Below are positions 7,181 through 12,197 of a stretch of 12,197 nt of DNA, in pieces (positions within the stretch are counted from its first letter, which is position 1; each line of letters begins with the position of its first letter). Made by a program: the position numbers and the translations under genes. The notes below the pieces were generated by a model. The model was not told the DNA's origin. It did not search any database and saw only the letters and a list, made by a program, of their open reading frames with translations. The stretch covers positions 8,035 through 20,231 of the forward strand of contig JAAXWV010000004.1 of assembly GCA_013334845.1 (NCBI GenBank), read 5' to 3'. Source of the stretch: Candidatus Roizmanbacteria bacterium (GTDB lineage Bacteria; Patescibacteriota; Microgenomatia; UBA1406; GWC2-37-13).

Positions 7181-7673
7181 AAAGAAAAAATACGTGATGA
7201 CTGGCATACTAGCTGTGGTTATTGTGGTGTTATTTGTCAGCATTTTCTATATATCGTCGATGCTTGTAAATCAGAGCGACGACACTCCAATGGCGGCCAA
7301 AAAAACAAAAGCGTCAGCCATTACTTATAGCAAAACTATTGTGATCGGCTTAGATTCTAATCAGCCAGACACGAGTGCTGCAGGGCAGGTCACCGATACA
7401 CCTGTTCCATCTCCAGTGGCAGAAGATCTCACGCCTACAGAGGCAGTATCGCCCGCTGTAGGCATTACTCAGTATCCGCTCGTTACACAAGTAGTCCCTT
7501 CAATCGTAGATAATATCGCTACAGATAGCGGAGAAACGGTGATTGCCCTTAATGTATCATCTACGCTGAAGCCTACTCGAATTGTCGCTCTCCCTCAGAC
7601 AGGTATCATGCAAAATACGTTTGTTATGTTTGTTGCCGCAAGCGCTTTAATTTTCTTTGCTTTTATCTTCTAA
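7161..7673 (+). CDS. Small surface protein with N-terminal helix, Thr/Pro-rich region and LPQTG C-terminal signal
   Basis: The 170-residue product has basic residues (TKKKKY, 6-11), a hydrophobic helix (about 13-35), then a low-complexity Thr/Ser/Pro/Val/Asp region (about 38-140), and ends with LPQTG (144-148) followed by a hydrophobic helix to the last residue. LPXTG plus a hydrophobic stretch is the recognition layout for sortase substrates, but the usual basic tail is missing. There are no cysteines. The ATG at 7161 overlaps the previous gene by 20 nt; in-frame GTG 7173 would give MTKKKKY and an 8-nt overlap and is an equally good start. No sortase is in the window. It may be a stalk or minor subunit partner of the 5222-6517 protein, which has the same kind of end. 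Confidence 0.62.
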   Translation: MDGLVTKKKKYVMTGILAVVIVVLFVSIFYISSMLVNQSDDTPMAAKKTKASAITYSKTIVIGLDSNQPDTSAAGQVTDTPVPSPVAEDLTPTEAVSPAVGITQYPLVTQVVPSIVDNIATDSGETVIALNVSSTLKPTRIVALPQTGIMQNTFVMFVAASALIFFAFIF

Positions 7674-7766
7674 ATAGGTACAGTAGTTTTGATCTCTCTT
7701 TAAGAGAAGGCAGGTATAATATTCCTGTAAGGTTTGCTTCGATTGTGGGATAAGAACATATTTTCC
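7674..7766 (+). other. Convergent intergenic gap without a clear terminator
   Basis: These 93 bp lie between the ends of the LPQTG gene and the LCP gene. They hold two weak inverted repeats: TCTCTTTAAGAGA at 7695-7707 and CAGG/CCTG arms at 7711-7714 and 7724-7727 around TATAATATT. Neither is GC-rich or followed by a T-run on either strand, so I do not call an intrinsic terminator. Confidence 0.4.
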
Positions 7767-8693
7767 TTAATAATCATCATAGTCTGTTTCCTGTAGAAGA
7801 AATTGAGGGATATTGAAGCTATACTGAACAAAATTTTTCTTAAATAAAGCATTTTTTATACTAACACTCAAATCTTGGTTAGAAATATCACGCGCCACAA
7901 GTGAGTTAACCAGATTATATACTCGGGTAATTTCTTTCATATTCTGTGATTTAACCACTTTGATGACTTTATTCTTAAGGGCATTAACGACCAATTGTTG
8001 TCGTTTATTGCGGGCAAAATCACTGCCTTCGTCACCAACAGCATGGCGTGAGCGGACGAATTTAAGTGCGGTTGCACCATTCATATGTTGCGAACCTGTT
8101 TTAAAATGAAGCGTTTCATAGCGGCATCGATACTCAGGATCACCTCCGCACAAGTCATCTTCTTTCCCATCGATAGGATAATCATGGTCAGTGAACGAAT
8201 GTTCCACATTTATATCTATTCCATCAACACCATCTATTAATTCTTTAAATTTAGCAAAGTCAATAAGTACGGCATATTGAATGGTGGTGCCAAGAAGTCC
8301 GCCAACTTCCGCCTTTGCCAGCTTTAAACCGCCACCTGTTTGTTTTGCCTCTCCATATGCATAAGCAGAGTTGATTTTATCTTGAATTGTCCCGCTCCAA
8401 AGATCCCGAGGAATACCTACACTTATCAGTGAGTTAGTTTTAAAATCGTATTGAAGGACGGAAATTGAGTCCGAAAGATTCGGCCCGTCATGTATACCGC
8501 CAGCAATGCCTAGAAGAACGATTGAGACACGGCCATCAATGCTTTTAGTAGGAACGGAAGTTATCAGTGTCTTAAATAGGGAAATTGAAAGTGTTTTAGT
8601 AATGAATATAAAGTAGGGATAGATAATAAAATAGCCAATTATTAGGAGAACGATCAAAATACTTGCACTGATAATTTTAATTTTAAGCATCAT
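7767..8693 (-). CDS. LytR-CpsA-Psr (LCP) family protein, membrane-anchored
   Basis: LCP proteins transfer polyprenyl-linked glycopolymers to the cell wall or to surface proteins, acting outside the membrane. The 308-residue product has an N-terminal anchor helix (about 6-31), then the LCP core: RVSIVLLGIAGG (55-66), NLSDSISVL with D75, SVGIPRDLW with R96, KINSAYAYG (106-114), and near the end FVRSRH (212-217) and DFARNKRQQ (225-233). These Asp and Arg residues are the conserved phosphate- and metal-binding positions. The pair C182/C190 in a loop before FVRSRH could form a disulfide. The ATG overlaps the tpiA stop (ATGA), so it is second in a two-gene operon. With DUF4012 and the acyltransferase it points to glycopolymer decoration of the envelope. 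The exact substrate cannot be told. Confidence 0.88.
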   Translation of the reverse strand: MMLKIKIISASILIVLLIIGYFIIYPYFIFITKTLSISLFKTLITSVPTKSIDGRVSIVLLGIAGGIHDGPNLSDSISVLQYDFKTNSLISVGIPRDLWSGTIQDKINSAYAYGEAKQTGGGLKLAKAEVGGLLGTTIQYAVLIDFAKFKELIDGVDGIDINVEHSFTDHDYPIDGKEDDLCGGDPEYRCRYETLHFKTGSQHMNGATALKFVRSRHAVGDEGSDFARNKRQQLVVNALKNKVIKVVKSQNMKEITRVYNLVNSLVARDISNQDLSVSIKNALFKKNFVQYSFNIPQFLLQETDYDDY

Positions 8694-9379
8694 GGGCGCT
8701 TTGCTACAAACTGAGCTACTAAGGTAAAAAAGGTGTTTGGATCAAGGGATGCGCCCCCAATCAGAAGTCCGTCAATCTGATCTGTATCGAGGTATATATT
8801 GGAATTTTGACCGGTCACACTTCCTCCGTAAATAAATTTATGGGAAGTAGTCAGGGAAAGCTGTGATTTAAAGTTTAGCACCTCCTCCACGGGTACATTG
8901 TTTCCCGTTCCGATTGCATTTGTATGCTCATAGGCTACCATGGGAACCTCGGGGTAAAAAATATCGTCTGGAGATCGGATACATAAGATAGGCTGAAGTT
9001 GCGCTTGAATAGCGAGTGCAATTTTTGTTTTAATTAACAATTCCGTCTCGCTAAAATAATTGCGGCGTTCGCTGTGGCCGATTATGGCATAATGAGCTAT
9101 ATCTTGATACATGGTTGCGGGTATCTCGCCGGTATAGCTCCCTTCTGTCTTAAAAGATATATCCTGCACTCCCCAGTAAATACCTAAAGTGTGCTCACGC
9201 TGTTGTTCTAATGAGATAAGAAACGGTGCAGCAGGGCAAATAATGACACTGATTTCTTTGTTTTCTAGCGCTGCCTGGACACGGGTATTCTGTTCTAGCA
9301 AATGGTAAAATTGATGTATCCAATGAATTGATTGTGCGTACGTTTTGCGTGCTTTCCAGTTAGCGATAAAATATTTCAT
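8690..9379 (-). CDS. tpiA: Triosephosphate isomerase, shortened form
   Basis: This cytosolic enzyme interconverts dihydroxyacetone phosphate and glyceraldehyde 3-phosphate. Catalytic residues are all present: N7 and K9 in ANWK, H102 in IIGHSERRN, and E151 in VAYE. The phosphate-binding YGGSV (184-188) and LLIGGASLD (205-213) are also present. At 229 residues it is about 20 short of typical. The loss falls between C133 (PILCI) and VAY (148-150), where the canonical CxGE motif and the following helical segment are replaced by CIRSPDDIFYPEV. Loop 6, normally E-P-V-W-A-I-G-T-G, reads E-H-T-N-A-I-G-T-G. ATG 9379 gives the standard N-terminus MKYFIANWK. A promoter lies just upstream, and the LCP gene follows with an ATGA overlap. 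Confidence 0.93.
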   Translation of the reverse strand: MKYFIANWKARKTYAQSIHWIHQFYHLLEQNTRVQAALENKEISVIICPAAPFLISLEQQREHTLGIYWGVQDISFKTEGSYTGEIPATMYQDIAHYAIIGHSERRNYFSETELLIKTKIALAIQAQLQPILCIRSPDDIFYPEVPMVAYEHTNAIGTGNNVPVEEVLNFKSQLSLTTSHKFIYGGSVTGQNSNIYLDTDQIDGLLIGGASLDPNTFFTLVAQFVAKRP

Positions 9380-9403
9380 AGAACTAAAAATTAGTATGTT
9401 ACC

Positions 9404-9432
9404 ATTATAGCTATGGATTCTGATCTATTCAA
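9404..9432 (-). promoter_or_regulatory. Probable sigma-70-type promoter for tpiA-LCP
   Basis: Read on the minus strand, TTGAAT (9432-9427), a 17-bp spacer, and a perfect TATAAT (9409-9404) precede tpiA. Transcription would start near 9397, leaving a leader of about 18 nt without a Shine-Dalgarno. The -35 lies inside the first codons of the divergent uvrD. Confidence 0.55.
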
Positions 9433-11200
9433 ATATTTAAACGAAAAACAAAAAGAAGCGGTCAAGCACACCCATGGACCAGCTGTTATTTTAGCCGGTG
9501 CAGGGTCGGGGAAGACGCGAGTTATTATCCATAAGGTTCTTCATCTAGTCGAAAACGAACATGTTTCCCCCTCACAAATTGTGATGATTACTTTTACCAA
9601 TAAGGCCGCACAAGAGATGAAGTCACGAATTCAAGCGGCACTTCAAGGAGATAGCCTGTCACTAGGCTACGTTGGCACGTTTCATTCATTTTGTAGTTAT
9701 GTGTTACGAAGAGACGGTCCGGTGATCGGGGTAGACCACAACTTTATCATATACGACGATTCTGATCAGGAGACTATCATTAAAGAGATTCTCAAATCAT
9801 CTACTACTAAGCGTTTTACTCCTTCGTATTACCGCAATCGGATATCTACGGCTAAAAATATGCTTATTAACCCTGAGCGATATTTGGAAGTATTTTCAGA
9901 CTATGGGGCTGCTCATGCAGCTCAAGTATATAAACAATATCAGGAAAAGCTGGGACGAAATCATGCCCTCGATTTTGATGACTTAATCATGAAAGTCACC
10001 CTCTTGTTTACTAAACATCCGGATATACTTGCCAAATATCAAAATAAGTACACTCATTTATTAGTAGATGAGTTTCAGGATACTAATTATGCCCAGTACG
10101 TGCTTACCCGTTTACTCGGAGAGAAAAGTCGTAATGTTACGGTGGTTGGTGATTTTTCACAGAGCATCTATTCTTGGCGAGGGGCAGACATACGTAATCT
10201 GGAAAAGTTTAAAGAGGATTTTACTGATACTCATATTTATAACTTGGAGCAGAATTATCGCTGTACTCAAAATATCTTGAATTTCGCCTACGATGTCATT
10301 TCTCAGAACGAGACCCACCCTATACTGCAACTTTTTACCACCAATGTTGAAGGTGAAGAAGTGATCTTTCACGAGGCAGATAACGAACAGGGCGAAGCAC
10401 TCTATATCGCCAATCAAATTAAACAGCAAGTGATCCAGGGTAATTACAATGAGTTTGCAGTGTTGTATCGGACCAATGCTCAGTCGCGAGCGATTGAGGA
10501 AGCCTTCCTTCATTATAGTATTCCATACACTTTGATTGGTGGGGTACGATTCTACGAGCGAAAAGAGGTAAAAGATGTTTTATCTTATCTCCGATTATTA
10601 ATCAATCCTACCGAAGAAATTTCACTTGAACGAGCACGAAAATTGGGCAAAAAGCGTTGGGAACAATTCAGCAATCTCTATATCGAATTATCTGCTACGA
10701 AAGATCAGACAGATACAGCTGACTTGATGGAGCGGGTATTTCAGGAAACCGGTTATCTCGACCAGTATGATCCGAATGATCCGGAAGATTACGCCCGTTT
10801 GGAAAACATTAAAGAGTTAAAGTCAGTTGCTCTTAAGTATCCGAAACTGATAGAGTTTCTTGAACAGATAGCTCTCGTAGAATCTGAGTATTCGGAAGGG
10901 GAGAAGCGAGGTAAGCGGGGTGAGGGTGTTCGACTCATGACGTTACACCAGGCAAAGGGGCTTGAATTTACGCACGTTTTTATCTCAGGAGTTGAAGAGG
11001 GAATCTTGCCTCATTCCCGATCTGTTGATGACTTGTTTCAACTGGAAGAAGAGCGCCGCCTCTTTTACGTGGGAATTACCCGGGCGCGAGAGCATCTCTA
11101 TGTAACTTATGCACGGCGACGCACGGTTTTTGGCCGGAGAAGCGAGACTATGAAATCACGGTTTATTGGTGGGGGCACAGAACCAAGCTGGGATTATTGA
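9413..11200 (+). CDS. UvrD/PcrA-type superfamily 1A DNA helicase with a small 2B domain
   Basis: This is an ATP-driven 3'-5' helicase for nucleotide excision and mismatch-type repair and for clearing proteins from DNA. Motifs in order: Q motif LNEKQKEAV (9-17); Walker A GAGSGKT (29-35, K34); Ia ITFTNKAAQEMKSRI (59-73); GTFHSF (88-93); Walker B LLVDEFQDT (216-224); III VVGDFSQSIYSWRGAD (244-259); IV LEQNYRCTQNI (278-288); the RTNAQSR segment (353-359); V LMTLHQAKGLEF (508-519); VI EEERRLFYVGITRARE (545-560). Length is 595, against over 700 for PcrA/UvrD: about 105 residues separate INPTEEISLER (397-407) from motif V, so the 2B domain is reduced, and the C-terminal tail is nearly absent. ATG 9413 gives a normal N-terminus; there is no Shine-Dalgarno. 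A weak promoter candidate is TTGCGT 9345-9350 with TAAAAT 9367-9372. Its stop overlaps the rnhB end. Confidence 0.92.
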   Translation: MDSDLFKYLNEKQKEAVKHTHGPAVILAGAGSGKTRVIIHKVLHLVENEHVSPSQIVMITFTNKAAQEMKSRIQAALQGDSLSLGYVGTFHSFCSYVLRRDGPVIGVDHNFIIYDDSDQETIIKEILKSSTTKRFTPSYYRNRISTAKNMLINPERYLEVFSDYGAAHAAQVYKQYQEKLGRNHALDFDDLIMKVTLLFTKHPDILAKYQNKYTHLLVDEFQDTNYAQYVLTRLLGEKSRNVTVVGDFSQSIYSWRGADIRNLEKFKEDFTDTHIYNLEQNYRCTQNILNFAYDVISQNETHPILQLFTTNVEGEEVIFHEADNEQGEALYIANQIKQQVIQGNYNEFAVLYRTNAQSRAIEEAFLHYSIPYTLIGGVRFYERKEVKDVLSYLRLLINPTEEISLERARKLGKKRWEQFSNLYIELSATKDQTDTADLMERVFQETGYLDQYDPNDPEDYARLENIKELKSVALKYPKLIEFLEQIALVESEYSEGEKRGKRGEGVRLMTLHQAKGLEFTHVFISGVEEGILPHSRSVDDLFQLEEERRLFYVGITRAREHLYVTYARRRTVFGRRSETMKSRFIGGGTEPSWDY

Positions 11201-11841
11201 GCGGCAATCTTTCGAATAAATAACGTCCGATGGAGGGGATGTACTCCATATTTTTTGATTCCTTCCCTATGAATCTTTGTTCCATAGCCTTTATTCACTG
11301 CCCATTCATAATAGTTTTCATCCTCAAGCGAGGACATTAATGCATCGCGCTCGACTTTCGCGATGATAGACGCAGCGGCAATACTAATGCTTTTTTGATC
11401 TCCTTTTATAATGGCTTGCTGTTCAATTATCCCGTTCAGTTTTTTCATGATGAAGCCATCTACCAGGGCAATGGGATTAGTTGGCTTTAGAGTTTCTAGA
11501 ATAGTACGAACAGCGGCATAAGCAGCTTTTTCAACTGCATTTACAATTCCGAACTTATTAATCGTTTCTACATCGGCTGATTGAACAGAGTAGGTGAGCG
11601 ATGTTTGTTTTATAAGTGGATCGAGTTTCTCCCGGGTTTTCGGTTGAAGTAACTTTGAGTCGGCGATGCCAAGGGAAAGAATATTCGTGATATCGTTGTC
11701 ACTTAGATGAATATGAAAAGCAACTGCCCCAACGTGCACAGGCCCTGCTAATGCGCCCCTCCCCACTTCGTCGACACCGATTACGAGGCGATGAGATTCC
11801 CAGAAGGGGAGCTCAAGATCAAAATTAGCTAACGGTTTCAT
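11194..11841 (-). CDS. rnhB: Ribonuclease HII
   Basis: RNase HII cuts RNA in RNA/DNA hybrids and removes single ribonucleotides from DNA. From the chosen ATG (215 residues) the signature RLVIGVDEVGRGALAGP carries D24 and E25 of the DEDD metal site; ADSK (60-63) follows, then LVDGF with D128, and AAASIIAKVERD with D166. The C-terminal GYGTKIHREGIKKYGVHPLHR is typical. The frame stays open to a TTG at 11973 and has an ATG at 11928 with AAGGA 4 nt upstream, which would add 29 residues unlike the family. I prefer ATG 11841 because it gives the usual short lead (MKPLANFDLELPFWE) and has a TATAAT 8 nt upstream; the start is not certain. The last 7 bp overlap the uvrD stop, tail to tail. Confidence 0.92.
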   Translation of the reverse strand: MKPLANFDLELPFWESHRLVIGVDEVGRGALAGPVHVGAVAFHIHLSDNDITNILSLGIADSKLLQPKTREKLDPLIKQTSLTYSVQSADVETINKFGIVNAVEKAAYAAVRTILETLKPTNPIALVDGFIMKKLNGIIEQQAIIKGDQKSISIAAASIIAKVERDALMSSLEDENYYEWAVNKGYGTKIHREGIKKYGVHPLHRTLFIRKIAAQ

Positions 11842-11848
11842 TGAAGAA

Positions 11849-11854
11849 ATTATA
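11849..11854 (-). promoter_or_regulatory. Candidate -10 box (TATAAT) for rnhB, nearly leaderless
   Basis: On the minus strand TGTATAAT ends 8 nt before ATG 11841, so initiation about 7 nt downstream of the box would place the mRNA 5' end at or next to the start codon. No convincing -35 is seen at 16-18 bp, so the call is tentative. If it is right, the upstream ATG 11928 cannot be used from this promoter. Confidence 0.4.
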
Positions 11855-11859
11855 CAGTA

Positions 11860-11926
11860 GTTAGCTGGTAGTATTTGGTAGGGTGTATTGCCACACGCGC
11901 TTACTGTCAGCTTTCGGGTGGCTAAC
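11860..11926. repeat. Inverted repeat with 7-bp arms upstream of rnhB
   Basis: Arms GTTAGCT (11860-11866) and GGCTAAC (11920-11926) can pair as 7 bp with one G-T, enclosing 53 nt. The spacing resembles a tRNA acceptor stem, but no T-loop consensus or T-stem is present. It lies between the two candidate rnhB start codons. It may be chance or a folded leader. Confidence 0.3.
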
Positions 11927-11975
11927 ATAATTTCCTTATTGATTTCAGGTATTAATTTCAATAATAATTTCAAAT

Positions 11976-12005
11976 TTCAAATAAATAATTATTTTCGTGT
12001 ATACT
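11976..12005 (+). promoter_or_regulatory. Candidate promoter for the terminal acyltransferase gene
   Basis: TTCAAA (11976-11981), an 18-bp AT-rich spacer and TATACT (12000-12005) lie just before the ATG at 12012. The box ends 7 nt from the start codon, so the mRNA would start at or next to the ATG. The spacer contains a 12-bp perfect palindrome, AAATAATTATTT (11983-11994), which may only reflect AT-richness. Confidence 0.42.
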
Positions 12006-12011
12006 TCACTT

Positions 12012-12197
12012 ATGCTGCACGATAAACATGGCAAAGCACTATCGAACCAGGAAGTAACTGGTAAGATTTTCGGTCGTCTTCGAAAGATAAGTCTTGAGTT
12101 CTATATCTACCTTCTCACGCTTGCAGGATACATACCTTCTCACCATGTCCGCCGTTTTTTCTATCGACTCGGCGGCATGAAGATAGGAAAAGGTTCG
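12012..12197 (+). CDS. Probable hexapeptide-repeat acyltransferase, N-terminal part (3' partial)
   Basis: An open frame from ATG 12012 to the window edge encodes 62 residues with no stop. After a polar start (MLHDKHGKALSNQEVTGK) comes a hydrophobic or amphipathic stretch (FYIYLLTLAGYIPSHHVRRF, about 30-49), then RLGGMKIGKGS (52-62). This resembles the entry to the left-handed beta-helix of LbH acetyl- and acyltransferases related to sugar O-acetyltransferases, where 'GxKIGKGS' leads into the first hexapeptide turn. The catalytic His and the repeats would lie beyond the edge, so activity cannot be checked. It is divergent from rnhB. Such enzymes commonly modify surface polysaccharides, which fits the DUF4012 and LCP genes, but this is inference. 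Confidence 0.62.
   Translation, partial: MLHDKHGKALSNQEVTGKIFGRLRKISLEFYIYLLTLAGYIPSHHVRRFFYRLGGMKIGKGS

Noticed and set aside
7689..7720. + strand promoter with TTGATC and TATAAT in the convergent gap
   Set aside because: Spacing is 20 bp and the only gene downstream is antisense; the TATAAT is also part of a small palindrome, so chance is likely.
7695..7727. Intrinsic terminators from TCTCTTTAAGAGA and the CAGG/CCTG hairpin
   Set aside because: Stems are short and AT-rich, with no T-run on either strand.
11860..11926. tRNA-like element suggested by 7-bp closing arms and a GGTAG D-loop-like stretch
   Set aside because: The length is 67 nt, the 17 nt before the 3' arm form no T-stem, there is no TTCRA T-loop, and no anticodon stem is evident.
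11842..11973. TTG 11973 as rnhB start giving 259 residues
   Set aside because: The extra 44 residues do not resemble RNase HII, and the ATG at 11841 fits family length.
1..12197. Recoded UGA (genetic code 25)
   Set aside because: UGA terminates pilO, tpiA and uvrD at expected lengths and does not interrupt any conserved domain.

Overview
The window looks like chromosomal DNA of a Candidate Phyla Radiation bacterium (Patescibacteria), most likely Microgenomates. This rests on several things together: a DUF4012 envelope protein, a zinc-finger-less short RecO, a shortened triosephosphate isomerase, a UvrD helicase with motif III GDFSQSIYSWRGAD and a small 2B domain, a membrane-anchored LytR-CpsA-Psr protein, and very tight gene packing. 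UGA ends several genes (uvrD, tpiA, pilO) and is not read inside them, so the recoded-UGA groups (Gracilibacteria, Absconditabacteria) are unlikely. Placement is inferred from recognised protein features, not from a search. I see no rRNA, tRNA, CRISPR, transposon or phage gene.

Layout. The + strand from 1 to 7673 is one nearly gapless series: the C-terminal part of a DUF4012 protein, recO, glyS (dimeric-type glycyl-tRNA synthetase), a small anchored secreted protein, rpsT, a PilN-like and a PilO-like protein, a 61-residue one-helix protein, a large FN3/Ig-like surface protein with a PVTG-type C-terminal anchor, a two-helix membrane protein, and a Thr/Pro-rich protein ending in LPQTG plus a hydrophobic helix. 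Gaps are 3-47 bp or ATGA overlaps. A 93-bp gap (7674-7766) separates this from a convergent minus-strand pair, tpiA and an LCP-family gene (ATGA overlap). A 33-bp divergent gap then leads to uvrD on +, whose stop overlaps the end of rnhB on the minus strand. A divergent region of about 170 bp separates rnhB from the start of a probable hexapeptide-repeat acyltransferase that runs off the right edge.

How the genes fit together. Housekeeping genes (recO, glyS, rpsT, tpiA, uvrD, rnhB) are interleaved with an envelope programme: DUF4012, the Cys-pair anchored protein, LCP, the acyltransferase, and the 3934-7673 block. That block joins two inner-membrane type IV pilus alignment components (PilN, PilO; no PilM, ATPase or pilin here) to large anchored surface proteins. 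It is the part of the window most likely to be an incompletely described system.

Expression signals are unusual. Only rpsT and the 61-residue gene have clear Shine-Dalgarno sequences at usable spacing. TATAAT/TATACT boxes lie 7-8 nt before the likely start codons of rnhB and the terminal acyltransferase, which would give almost leaderless mRNAs.
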